From NCBI GenBank assembly GCA_963717215.1, contig CAVQVS010000004.1, forward strand, positions 124,001 through 188,000: a stretch of 64,000 bases of DNA, given 5' to 3'. The DNA comes from Roseiarcus sp963717215 (GTDB taxonomy: Bacteria; Pseudomonadota; Alphaproteobacteria; Rhizobiales; Beijerinckiaceae). The notes beneath the pieces were generated by a model. The model worked only from the letters and a program-made list of their open reading frames with translations, was not told the origin of the DNA and did not search any database. Shown here in pieces: positions 8,324 to 16,362 of this stretch (positions are counted from its first letter, which is position 1; the number at the start of each line of letters is the position of its first letter). The position numbers and the translations under genes were made by a program.

Positions 8324-10330
8324 TTACGGCTTTCGCGGCGGCCGGCGTGGACCGCTGGCGCCTTTCGGCGGTCCTTTCCTCGGGGACGGGGCCCCAGGCG
8401 AGGGGCGGCCCCGCCCCGGTCCGCCTTTGCCGCTCGCGCCGCGGCCAGGACTGTGCGGCCGATCGCCGTCACGCGCTCCTGTGCGCGGTCTTGACTTGAA
8501 GTCGGAGCGCCCCCCGCGGCTCTTGTCGTCCGATCGTTGCGGTCGGCCCTCGCCGGTTGCGGGACGCGTCCGACCCGGCGGACGGTCGAGCTTGCGTTCG
8601 CGCACGGGTTCGCCGGCGCCGCGCGTCGAGGGAGTTCGTTCTCGACGATCGCTGTCGCGCCTTGTTTCGGAACGGTCGAAGCGACGCTCGCGTGGCGGCG
8701 CGCCATCGCCCCCAGTGTCGCGAGCGCGGCTCCGCGGCCGGTCTCCCTCGCGCGCCGCGGCGCGAGGCGGTCTAGACTTGAAGTCTGAGCGCTCGGCGCT
8801 CCTGTCGTCCGATCGCGGAGGGCGACCTTCGCGGGTTGGGGAGCGCGTCCGATCCGGAGGCCGGTCAAACTTGCGCTCGCGCGCCGGCTCCCCGGCGCTT
8901 CGCCCTCTCGGCGGGCCCTCTCGACGATCGCCGTCCCGCTCTCCCGGAGGGCGGTCGAAGCGGCCTTCGCGCGGGCCGCCGTCAGGCCTCCCGGCGCTTG
9001 ACCTCTCGGGCCGACCCCGACTCTCCGTATGCCCCGAACGCGGCGGTCGCTCGCGCCCTTCGGCGGCGCGCCCTCGCCTGGGCCCGAAAGACTCGCCCCG
9101 ACCGGCGCGGGCGCCTCCTTCGGAGGAACGTCCGCCGCGCTCGCCAGCGTTCGCGCGCGTGCTGCGTTTTGGCCGCGTTTCGGGGGCAGGGCGCGTGGGC
9201 GCCTCTTCGACCGCACGCGACATGCGCTCGACGGCGATGGTCCGCCCCTTGCGGTCGTGGGTCGCGCTGCGCTCGATCCGCTTGCGCGCGGTCGTCGCGT
9301 CTGCCGCGATTTCCGCGCGCAGCACCGAGACATGTTTGCGGCGGCGCTCAGGTGTCGACGATTTCGGCGGCTCGCGGCGTGGCGCGGCATCCCCTTCGAA
9401 GCGTTTCTCGCTCCCGCGCGCTCCACGATCAAATCGGCCGGGCGGCGCCCGCTTTGGCCCGCGGGTTTCGCGCGGGGCGCCGCTCCGTGTTCGCGGCCGT
9501 TCGGCCGGCCTTCCCTCGGGCGGCGGTTCGACGGCGGCGATCTGCGGCGCGTCGAAATCGACGTTCGCCTCCTTGGCGAGCTTCACGCCCAATTGGTCGC
9601 GCAGCACCCGCGTGCGCACCTCGGCGACCTCGCCCTCCGGGAGATCGCCGAGTTCGAACGGACCGAAGGAGACGCGAATCAGGCGGTTGACCGCAAGGCC
9701 GAGGTGCTCGAGGATTTTCTTGATCTCGCGGTTTTTTCCCTCCCTGAGGCCCAGGGTTAGCCAGGCATTCGAGCCCTGCTCGCGGTCGAGCTTGGCTTCG
9801 ACGCCCATGTAGTCGACGCCGTCGATGGTCACGCCGTCGGCGAGCTGGTCGAGCGCCGCCTGGTCGATGATCCCGTGCGCGCGCACGCGATAGCGTCGCA
9901 GCCAGCCGGTCGACGGCAGCTCCAGCACGCGCGAGAGCCCGCCGTCGTTGGTGAGCAGCAGCAGTCCCTCGGTGTTGATGTCGAGCCGGCCGATTGCGAC
10001 CACGCGCGGCAAGTCAGGCGGCAGCACGGCGAAAACCGTGTTCCGCCCCTCCGGATCGCGCGCCGTGGTGACAAGCCCCCGAGGCTTATGGAACAGAAAG
10101 AGGCGGGTGCGCTCCGGCGCGGCGAGCGGCTTGCCGTCGACGCGCACGTTGTCCGTTTCACTGACGTTGAAGGCCGGGCTTTCGAGGACCTCGCCATTGA
10201 CGCTGACGCGCCCCTCCGCGATCCACGCCTCGGCTTCACGGCGTGAACAGACGCCCGCCCGCGCCATGACCTTGGCGATGCGCTGTCCGGGGCGGACCTG
10301 TGAGCCTTCAGCTTGGATTTCGTCGTTCAT
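8324..10330 (-). CDS. rluB: Pseudouridine synthase RluB/RsuA family with long basic repeat tail
   Basis: 668-residue protein. Residues 1-about 260 form a normal RsuA/RluB pseudouridine synthase: an S4 RNA-binding segment (RIAKVMARAGVCSRREAEAWI), LFLFHKPRGLVTTA, the catalytic loop VVAIGRLDINTEGLLLLTNDG, and REGKNREIKKILEHLGLAV. The remaining about 400 residues are highly enriched in Arg, Pro, Gly, Asp and Ser, with degenerate tandem repeats, and are surely disordered. RluB-like proteins of Hyphomicrobiales often have such tails, but this one is long. ATG 10330 (MNDEIQAEG) was preferred; ATG 10363 adds 11 residues. It is followed by rsmD and divergent from tadA. The target is probably 23S rRNA around U2605, by family. 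Confidence 0.88.
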   Translation of the reverse strand: MNDEIQAEGSQVRPGQRIAKVMARAGVCSRREAEAWIAEGRVSVNGEVLESPAFNVSETDNVRVDGKPLAAPERTRLFLFHKPRGLVTTARDPEGRNTVFAVLPPDLPRVVAIGRLDINTEGLLLLTNDGGLSRVLELPSTGWLRRYRVRAHGIIDQAALDQLADGVTIDGVDYMGVEAKLDREQGSNAWLTLGLREGKNREIKKILEHLGLAVNRLIRVSFGPFELGDLPEGEVAEVRTRVLRDQLGVKLAKEANVDFDAPQIAAVEPPPEGRPAERPRTRSGAPRETRGPKRAPPGRFDRGARGSEKRFEGDAAPRREPPKSSTPERRRKHVSVLRAEIAADATTARKRIERSATHDRKGRTIAVERMSRAVEEAPTRPAPETRPKRSTRANAGERGGRSSEGGARAGRGESFGPRRGRAAEGRERPPRSGHTESRGRPERSSAGRPDGGPREGRFDRPPGERDGDRREGPPRGRSAGEPARERKFDRPPDRTRSPTREGRPPRSDDRSAERSDFKSRPPRAAAREGDRPRSRARDTGGDGAPPRERRFDRSETRRDSDRRERTPSTRGAGEPVRERKLDRPPGRTRPATGEGRPQRSDDKSRGGRSDFKSRPRTGARDGDRPHSPGRGASGKGGPGRGRPSPGAPSPRKGPPKGASGPRRPPRKP
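8420..8893 (-). repeat. In-gene tandem repeat encoding basic RluB tail units
   Basis: Two related units of about 93 codons (279 bases) lie head to tail in the tail of the RluB-like gene. One begins near 8893 (GEPARERKFDRPPDRTR...) and the next near 8614 (GEPVRERKLDRPPGRTR...). Shared blocks are RERK-F/L-DRPP, EGRP-P/Q-RSDD, RSDFKSRP and GDRP. A shorter, more degenerate relative (REGRFDRPPGERDGDRR) precedes them. The arrangement implies expansion by internal duplication. Confidence 0.75.
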
Positions 10331-10449
10331 TCTGCTCTGTTCCGGCCGCGTCCGCGTTCGCATTGCTGCCCGCGGCCGCTTGTCCTAAGCCCGAACGCTC
10401 GCGGCCGCCAACGAAAAACGCTTTGCGGACAGACAAAGGGCAGGGTCGC

Positions 10450-10996
10450 ATGGGAAGCGCGGATTTGGTCGGAGAGAACAAAGACGATCCGATGAGCCTC
10501 GCTTTCACCGAGGCGCGGTCGGCCGAGCTCCGCGGCGAAGCGCCGATCGGCGCTGCGCTTGTTCGCGAAGGAACGGTGGTCGCCAGCGCCGGAAACCGCA
10601 CCCGTGAACTCAACGATCCAACCGCTCACGCAGAAATGATCGTCATCCGCGAGCGCCGCCGCCAAGATCGGATCAGAGCGGCTCGTCGGCTGCGATCTCT
10701 ACGTGACGCTTGAGCCCTGCGTGATGTGCGCGGGCGCCATTTCCTTCGCCCGCCTGCGCCGGCTCTATTACGCCGCCCCAGACCCCAAGGGCGGCGCTGT
10801 CGATCATGGTCCACGCTTCTTCTGCCAGCCGACCTGCCACCACGCGCCTGAGGTCTACGGGGGCTTACGGGAGAGCGAAGCGGCGGCGATGCTGCAAGGC
10901 GTTCTTCGCCGCGAGGCGGTGAATAGGCGTCTCCCCTTTCCTTTCAGGAGGGGTCGGGGGTGGGGCTTGCGCGGCAACCCTGATCAGGCGCCATAG
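10450..10996 (+). CDS. tadA: tRNA-specific adenosine deaminase TadA, interrupted by one +1 frameshift
   Basis: Zinc deaminase that makes inosine at wobble position 34 of tRNA-Arg(ACG). The first frame gives MSLAFTEARSAELRGEAPIGAALV and the zinc/proton-shuttle motif HAE (in DPTAHAEM). The second frame resumes with LYVTLEPCVMCAGAISFARLRRLYYAAPDPKGGAVDHG, carrying the PCxxC zinc ligands. Removing one base at about 10654 (gagcgccgccgcc) rejoins the frames perfectly as REAAAKIGSERLVGCDLYVTLEP. As tadA is normally essential, the extra base is probably a sequence error. ATG 10450 or ATG 10492 may be the start. The last 20 or so residues run into an intergenic repeat rather than family sequence. Confidence 0.85.
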
Positions 10997-11085
10997 CCCC
11001 GTCGAAAGACGGGTGTCCTTCGACGCCCTCTTGCGCCGCCTTCTCCCTGAGCGAAAAGGGAGGGGGCTGGTTGCCAACACCTCAA
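10925..11085. repeat. Intergenic repeat-like region after tadA
   Basis: G- and C-runs with opposed purine/pyrimidine blocks (cctttcctttcaggagggg ... tctccctgagcgaaaaggg) resemble the short palindromic repeats scattered between genes of Hyphomicrobiales. The 3' end of tadA reads into it (residues FPFRRGRGWGLRGN), which supports insertion of a repeat at the gene end. The boundaries are approximate and no copy elsewhere in the window proves it. Confidence 0.4.
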
Positions 11086-11140
11086 TCGGCGTGAGAGCAT
11101 CGAGCAACGAGCAAGGTTGCGTGTTTTAAGGGAGGAAACC

Positions 11141-12258
11141 ATGCCCCGTCCGCCGTTTCGCGCCGACCATGTCGGGAGTTTCCTTCGCCCCGAGCGGCTG
11201 CGGCAAGCGCGCGAGCGTTTCGCCGCCGGCGCCCTGCCAGCCGCGGAGTTGCACGCAATCGAGGACGCTTGCATTCGCGAAGTCGTGCGCGCCCAGGAGG
11301 ATGCGGGCCTGAAAGGGATTACCGACGGCGAGTTTCGCCGAACCTTCTTCCACGTCGATTTTCTTGAGCGCTTCGAGGGTGTCGAAACGACTTACGGGGA
11401 ATTCGCCGCCCATTTCCGAAAGGACGATGGCACGAAGGTGGGCTTTGCGCCGCCGACAATGCATGTCGGCAGCAAGGTGAAGTGGGCTGGGCCGATTCAA
11501 GGCGCCGACTTCGACTTCCTCAAGAAGGCCACGACCCGCACGCCGAAGGTCTGCATCCCGGCGCCCTCGATGCTGCACTTCCGCGGCGGGCGCGAAGCGA
11601 TCAGCGAGGCGGTCTATCCGCGCCTTGAAAATTTCTACGACGATCTGACCGCCGCCTATCGCGCCGAGATCGCCGATCTTGCGGCGCGCGGCCTGCGCTA
11701 TCTGCAATTCGACGACACCAATCTTGCGTACCTCTGTGATCCCGGACATTCGCGCCCGCACCAAGGCGCGCGGCGACGATCCGGACGCGCTCGCTCGCCT
11801 CTATTGCAAGCTCGATCAACGATTCCATCCGCGACCGGCCAGCCGATATGACCGTGTGCGTTCATCTCTGCCGCGGCAATTTCAAGAGCGCCTGGGTGGC
11901 GCAGGGCGGCTACGAGCCGGTCGCAGAGATCCTGCTCAACGAGATGAAGATCGACGGTTTCTTCCTCGAATATGACGACGAGCGCTCCGGCGATTTCGCC
12001 CCTTTGCGGTTTGCGCCGAAAAGCGCGACCATCGTGCTCGGACTCATGAGCTCGAAGAAGGCCGCGCCCGAGCCCAAGGACGACGTCAAGCGCCGCATCG
12101 AGGAGGCGACGAAATACGTCGCCCTCGACCAATGCGCGCTGAGCCATCAGTGCGGATTCTCTTCCACGGCGCACGGCAACGACCTCAGCGAAGCCGATCA
12201 GTGGATCAAGCTCGCGCGCCTCGTTGAAATTGCCGAAGAGGTGTGGGGCGGGGCATAA
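11141..12258 (+). CDS. Cobalamin-independent methionine synthase-like protein (MetE C-terminal/YxjG family), two +1 frameshifts
   Basis: Zinc-dependent methyltransferase of the UROD/MetE-like family; paralogues use various methyl donors or thiols, and the true substrate is unknown. ATG 11141 follows GGGAGG. Visible: RADHVGSFLRP, GITDGEFRR, LQFDDTNLAYLCD, then in another frame HLCRGN (His/Cys zinc ligands), FLEYDDERSGDF (Glu ligand) and LSHQCGFSST (final Cys ligand). Two single extra bases, at about 11743 (gatcccggac) and about 11814 (ctcgatcaac), break the frame. Removing both restores DPDIRARTKARGDDPDALARLYCKL followed by INDSIRDRPADMTV, and a length of 371 residues, which is normal. All zinc ligands survive, so this is likely an intact gene with sequence errors. 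Confidence 0.8.
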
Positions 12259-12291
12259 TCGGTCCACACGAGAGAAATGGATTGAGACGAG

Positions 12292-13764
12292 ATGCTGGAA
12301 CGAGTTCGCACGAGCGCAAAACTGACCTGGTTCGATTCCGACAAGTGCTTCATCGACGGGCGCTGGGTCGAGCCCCAATCCGGCCGGCGCCTGCCGATCG
12401 AGGATCCGTCGCGCGGGATCGAGATCGGCGAGATCGCTCGCGGAGAGAGCGCAGATATCGATGCGGCGGTCGAGGCGGCCGAACGTGCGCTGGCGGGCGA
12501 TTGGGGCAGGCTGACCGCGACCGAGCGCGGGCGGCTCATGGCCAAGCTCGCCGAACTGATCAAGGAGCGGGTCGACGAACTCGCGCACATCGAGGCGCTC
12601 GACGTCGGCAAGCCACTCAAGCAGGGACGCGCGGACGCGCTGGCGATGGCGCGCTACATGGAGTTCTACGGCGGCGCGGCCGACAAGGTGATGGGCGAAA
12701 CCATCCCCTATCTCGACGGCTACACAGTCTACACCTTGCGCGAGCCGCATGGCGTGACCGGACATATCGTGCCGTGGAACTATCCGATGCAGATCGCCGG
12801 TCGCACCGTCGGCGCGGCGCTCGCGATGGGCAACGCCTGCGTGCTGAAGCCCGCGGAGGAGGCTTGCCTCACTTCGCTCGCGCTCGCCGATCTCGCGCGC
12901 GAGGCCGGCTTTCCCGCTGGCGCGCTCAATGTCGTGCCCGGTCTCGGCGAAGAGGCGGGCGCGGCGCTCGCCGCTCATCCCGGCGTCCGGCATCTCTCCT
13001 TCACCGGCTCGGTCGCGGTGGGCGCGCTGGTGCAGGAGGCCGCGGCTCGCCACGTCGCGCCGGTGACGCTCGAACTTGGCGGCAAATCGCCGCAACTCGT
13101 CTTCGCCGACGCAGACCTCGAGCGCGCGCTGCCGTTCCTGGTCAATGCGGGCATCCAGAACGCCGGCCAGACCTGTTCCGCGTCATCGCGCATTCTCGTC
13201 GAGCGCAAGATTTACGGCGAAGTCGTCGAGCGAATGGCGGCGCGCTACAAGGCCTTGAAGGTCGGGCCGGCGGACGCCGATCTTGATGTCGGACCGCTCA
13301 TCTCCGAGCGGCAGAAGTCGATCGTCACTCGATTCATCGCCGAGGGCGCCGATCTGAAAATGGTCGGCGCCGCGCAGATCGTAGAGGATGCGCCGAAGGG
13401 CGGATATTATGTCGCCCCGACCCTGTTCGCCGATGTCGGTCCGACTCATCGCTTGGCGCAGGAGGAGATCTTCGGGCCGGTCCAGGTGGTCATTCCGTTT
13501 GAGGACGAGGCCGAGGCGATCGCAATCGCAAACGGGACCGGCTACGGCCTCGTGGCCGGCGTCTGGACCTCGAATGGCGGGCGGCAGATGCGGCTCGCCA
13601 AGGCTTTGCGCGCAGGGCAGGTGTTCCTCAACAATTACGGCGCCGGCGGCGGCGTCGAGCTGCCGTTCGGCGGCGTCGGCAAATCGGGCCACGGCCGCGA
13701 AAAGGGATTCGAGGCGCTGTACGGTTTCTCGGCGCTGAAGACGGTCGCGGCGTGGCACGGCTGA
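12292..13764 (+). CDS. Aldehyde dehydrogenase family protein
   Basis: 490-residue NAD(P)+-dependent aldehyde dehydrogenase. Landmarks: HIVPWNYPMQ (cofactor/active-site entry), KPAEEACLTSLALADL, FTGSVAVGALV (cofactor binding), the general base E261 in LELGGKSP, the nucleophile C295 in NAGQTCSASSR, and EEIFGPV. The nearest family flavour is betaine/gamma-aminobutyraldehyde-type dehydrogenase, but the substrate is open. It begins 34 bases after the MetE-like gene on the same strand and is followed by a small antibiotic-biosynthesis-monooxygenase-type protein, so an operon of the three is plausible. Confidence 0.9.
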   Translation: MLERVRTSAKLTWFDSDKCFIDGRWVEPQSGRRLPIEDPSRGIEIGEIARGESADIDAAVEAAERALAGDWGRLTATERGRLMAKLAELIKERVDELAHIEALDVGKPLKQGRADALAMARYMEFYGGAADKVMGETIPYLDGYTVYTLREPHGVTGHIVPWNYPMQIAGRTVGAALAMGNACVLKPAEEACLTSLALADLAREAGFPAGALNVVPGLGEEAGAALAAHPGVRHLSFTGSVAVGALVQEAAARHVAPVTLELGGKSPQLVFADADLERALPFLVNAGIQNAGQTCSASSRILVERKIYGEVVERMAARYKALKVGPADADLDVGPLISERQKSIVTRFIAEGADLKMVGAAQIVEDAPKGGYYVAPTLFADVGPTHRLAQEEIFGPVQVVIPFEDEAEAIAIANGTGYGLVAGVWTSNGGRQMRLAKALRAGQVFLNNYGAGGGVELPFGGVGKSGHGREKGFEALYGFSALKTVAAWHG

Positions 13765-13812
13765 CGCGGCGGGGTCGAAAGGACCGGTACTCGTAGTCGA
13801 AGACAGGGAACG

Positions 13813-14112
13813 ATGATCACAATCACCGCCATCATCCGCGTCCGCAAAGGTCATGAACCGGCGATGTCCAAGGCCTTGCTCGAGGTCGCGGATAACGTTC
13901 GAAAGAACGAGACTGGCACTGTTGGCTTCTTCGTCTCCCAAGATAACGAAGATCCTTGTGTGTTTACGACATACGAGCGGTTTGTTGATTCGTCCGCGAT
14001 GGACGCACATAACAATTCAGATGTCGTTGCCCGCTTTTTCGGTATCGCCAAACCCATTCTCGATGGCGACGTGATCCTGAAAACTTGCACCGAAGTTTCT
14101 GCCAAGGCCTGA
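13813..14112 (+). CDS. ABM-domain putative quinol monooxygenase (YgiN-like)
   Basis: 99-residue dimeric alpha/beta ferredoxin-like protein of the antibiotic biosynthesis monooxygenase (ABM) family. The pattern ITAIIRVRKGHEPAMSKALLEVADNVRKNETGTVGF, then FTTYERFVDSSAMDAHNNSD, is typical: a strand, a helix with the E/G turn, and the Y-E-x-W/F plus A-x-x-A-H segment. ATG 13813 follows acagggaacg, a weak purine-rich site. Homologues act on quinols or aromatic intermediates, or have unknown roles. It lies 48 bases behind the aldehyde dehydrogenase. Confidence 0.8.
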   Translation: MITITAIIRVRKGHEPAMSKALLEVADNVRKNETGTVGFFVSQDNEDPCVFTTYERFVDSSAMDAHNNSDVVARFFGIAKPILDGDVILKTCTEVSAKA

Positions 14113-14144
14113 CGACATTGCAGGCGGGGCCGGATGACGATTGG

Positions 14145-14618
14145 ATGGTTGGCAGTTCCTTTTTCTGCCGGCTAACGCGCGCCAGGAAGCAGGGTTTCGC
14201 CCGGAAAGGCGGATGGCGTCTTGTGGCGACCTGCTCCCTGTGTTGCGTGATCGCTTTGACGGCCGCGGGTTGCGCGACGCCGCCCGCGGTCAAGCGCGAT
14301 GATCTCGACGCGAGGGCCTGGCGCGGATCGGCCCTGACCGGCGTTGGCCGGCAGATGGTCGTCGACGCCGCCGCCGGCGCCGCGCCGCAAACGGTGACGC
14401 TGATCGATGTCAATGCGCGGGCCGAAGTTGCGGGCGACGTGGAGCGGCGCGCCCGCGTGCTCGACCGGCGTGTGGCGAATGTACAGAGAGAGCTGCTCCG
14501 CAACGGAATCGCGCCCGTAGCGATCGGCGAATGGCCCGGGTCGGCCCTGGGCGGCGTTCAGATCTATCCTCCCGGGGAATTGCAGACAAAACAGATGGTG
14601 GTCATCGCGCACTACTGA
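14145..14618 (+). CDS. Hypothetical lipoprotein, OmpA-like C-terminal region
   Basis: About 157-residue protein (from ATG 14145) or 131 residues (from GTG 14224). A hydrophobic segment LCCVIALTAAGC ends in a lipobox, so the mature protein starts at CATPPAVKR. The mature part (TLIDVNARAEVAGDVERRARVLDRRVANVQRELLRNGIAPVAIGEWP) resembles the helix-turn-strand of an OmpA-type peptidoglycan-binding domain, but the match is weak. GTG 14224, preceded by aaaggcgga, would place the signal peptide at the very start and may be the true initiation. Function unknown. Confidence 0.6.
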   Translation: MVGSSFFCRLTRARKQGFARKGGWRLVATCSLCCVIALTAAGCATPPAVKRDDLDARAWRGSALTGVGRQMVVDAAAGAAPQTVTLIDVNARAEVAGDVERRARVLDRRVANVQRELLRNGIAPVAIGEWPGSALGGVQIYPPGELQTKQMVVIAHY

Positions 14619-14680
14619 CCGGCCGCATGCGCGGGCGCGCGGCGCGTGTTAAGCTGCGGGGCGACTCGTCAAATGACGCC

Positions 14681-14768
14681 GTCATTGCGAGCGCAGCGAC
14701 GCAATCCAGGAGTTGTTGGGCGCTCTACGCCCCCTGGTTCGCCACGTCGCTTCGCTCCTCGCGATGAC
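14681..14768. repeat. Palindromic intergenic repeat (REP/MITE-like)
   Basis: The two ends are near-perfect inverted repeats: gtcattgcgagcgcagcga at the left and, reversed and complemented, gtcatcgcgaggagcgaag at the right. About 40 bases lie between. This pattern (GTCATTGCGAGCG...GCTCGCAATGAC) is common in alphaproteobacterial intergenic space. It fills the gap between the lipoprotein gene and aroQ and encodes nothing. Confidence 0.75.
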
Positions 14769-14789
14769 CTGAGGCAGGGGGAAATTGCG

Positions 14790-15239
14790 TTGAATCCGAT
14801 CGTCGTTGTCCTGAACGGCCCCAATCTCAATCTCCTCGGCAAGCGCGAGCCAGAAATCTATGGAAGCGAGACGCTGGCCGACGTCGAAGCCGACTGCAGC
14901 CGCGTCGGCGAGGAGCTTGGGCTCGCGGTCGAATTCCATCAGAGCAATCGCGAATACGAGATCATCGACTGGATTCACAGCGCCCGCGAGCGCGCCGCCG
15001 GGATCGTCATCAACCCGGCCGCCTTCACCCATACGTCAGTGGCCATCCTCGATGCGCTGAACGCCTTCGAGGGGCCGATCATCGAGGTGCACATTTCCAA
15101 TGTGCACAAGCGCGAGCCTTTCCGGCATCATTCGTACGTCTCAAGCGTCGCAGCAGGCGTAATCGCGGGCTGCGGAACCCAGGGCTACGTCTTCGCGCTT
15201 CAGCGAATAGCCAAGCTGTTTGAGGCGCCGAAGCCTTGA
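14790..15239 (+). CDS. aroQ: Type II 3-dehydroquinate dehydratase AroQ
   Basis: 149-residue dodecameric dehydroquinase of the shikimate pathway, converting 3-dehydroquinate to 3-dehydroshikimate. Evidence: LNGPNLNLLGKREPEIYG with the catalytic Arg/Tyr loop, FHQSNREYEIIDWIHSA, INPAAFTHTSVAILDAL, and EVHISNVHKREPFRHHSYVS with the catalytic His. TTG 14790 is the start, preceded by gaggcaggggg. In many Hyphomicrobiales accBC follow aroQ; here a permease follows instead. Confidence 0.95.
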   Translation: MNPIVVVLNGPNLNLLGKREPEIYGSETLADVEADCSRVGEELGLAVEFHQSNREYEIIDWIHSARERAAGIVINPAAFTHTSVAILDALNAFEGPIIEVHISNVHKREPFRHHSYVSSVAAGVIAGCGTQGYVFALQRIAKLFEAPKP

Positions 15240-15269
15240 TCCCGTGATGAAAGGAGAGGAAGCGCCAGG

Positions 15270-16283
15270 GTGAGAATCAAGGAGACCATCGACAGACTTC
15301 CGGGCGGCCTGATGCTGGCGCCGCTGCTGCTTGGCGCGCTTTGCAAGACCTTCGCTCCGAACGCGCCCGCTTATTTCAAGGGCTTCACCCAGGGGATCAT
15401 GACCGGCGTCATACCGATCCTGGCCGTGTGGTTCTTCTGCATGGGATCGTCGATCAGGCTCAGCGCGACCGGGACCGTCCTGCGCAAGTCCGGAACCCTC
15501 GTGCTGACCAAGTTCTTCGCCGCCTGGGCGATCGTTCTCGTCGCTTCGCAGTTCATTCCGCCAGAGGGCGTTCAGAGCGGCTTCTTCGCGGGCCTGTCGA
15601 TCCTCGCCATCGTCTGCGCCGTCGATATGACGAACGGCGGTCTCTACGCATCGCTGATGCAAACCTACGGCACGAAGGAGGAAGCCGGCGCTTTCGTGCT
15701 GACGTCGATCGAGTCCGGACCGCTGATGAGCATGATCATCCTCGGCGCGTCCGGGGCGGCGCATTTTGAGCCGCAGGTCTTTGTCGGCGCCGTGCTTCCG
15801 TTCCTGGTCGGCTTCGCGCTCGGCAATCTCGATCCCAAGCTCAGAGAATTCTTCGCGCCCGGCGGCGTGTTGATGATCCCCTTCTTCGCCTTCGCGCTCG
15901 GCAACACCATCGATCTGCACAGTCTTCTCTCGCCGCTCGCGGGCCTCGGCGTCGTCCTTGCGCTTTCCGTCATTGTGCTGACCGGCGTGCCGCTGATCAT
16001 CGCCGACAAGCTGATCGGACGGGGCACGGGCACGGCCGGCATCGCCGCCTCCTCCACCGCCGGAGCGGCGGCCGCGAACCCTGTGGCGATTGCGGCGGTC
16101 GCTCCGCAATTTGCGCCTGCGGTGCAGCAGGCGACGGTGCTGGTGGCGATCTGCATCGTCGTCACATCGATTGTCGTGCCGATCCTCACCGGTCTTTGGT
16201 ATCGCCGTTTCGGCCAGGGCATGGCCGAGAGAGGGAGCACGAACAGTTCAGCGCCTGCGCTGCAGTTGAATCCGGTGGACTAG
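15270..16283 (+). CDS. kdgT: 2-keto-3-deoxygluconate permease (KdgT family)
   Basis: 337-residue inner-membrane carrier with about ten hydrophobic helices. KdgT-family signatures include the start MRIKETIDRLPGGLMLAPLLLGAL, GFTQGIMTGVIPILAVWFFCMG, AVDMTNGGLYASLM, and TGTAGIAASSTAGAAAANP near the C-terminus. The family imports 2-keto-3-deoxygluconate with protons. GTG 15270 is the start, after aaggagaggaag. It is 30 bases behind aroQ. No KDG kinase or aldolase is in the window, so the physiological substrate is inferred from family only. Confidence 0.88.
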   Translation: MRIKETIDRLPGGLMLAPLLLGALCKTFAPNAPAYFKGFTQGIMTGVIPILAVWFFCMGSSIRLSATGTVLRKSGTLVLTKFFAAWAIVLVASQFIPPEGVQSGFFAGLSILAIVCAVDMTNGGLYASLMQTYGTKEEAGAFVLTSIESGPLMSMIILGASGAAHFEPQVFVGAVLPFLVGFALGNLDPKLREFFAPGGVLMIPFFAFALGNTIDLHSLLSPLAGLGVVLALSVIVLTGVPLIIADKLIGRGTGTAGIAASSTAGAAAANPVAIAAVAPQFAPAVQQATVLVAICIVVTSIVVPILTGLWYRRFGQGMAERGSTNSSAPALQLNPVD

Positions 16284-16362
16284 CGAATGATACCGACGCT
16301 GTCGATTGAGAGCGTAGCGCTCGCGAACGCTCGGCGCTCCTGCGATGCCGCCTCAGCGAGCC

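Noticed and set aside
8259..9812. 517-codon plus-strand Arg/Ser/Pro-rich frame opposite the RluB-like tail
   Set aside because: The repeats seen here are the mirror of the RluB tail repeats; the minus strand continues from a real enzyme domain.
10946..11140. Methionine or cobalamin riboswitch upstream of the MetE-like gene
   Set aside because: No conserved core motif could be recognised; the region instead looks like repeat sequence.
11698..13095. 465-codon minus-strand frame opposite the MetE-like and aldehyde dehydrogenase genes
   Set aside because: It runs across two genes on the other strand and has antisense-type composition.
15141..16109. 322-codon minus-strand frame opposite aroQ/kdgT
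   Set aside because: Low-complexity charged antisense translation; the plus strand encodes clear AroQ and KdgT.
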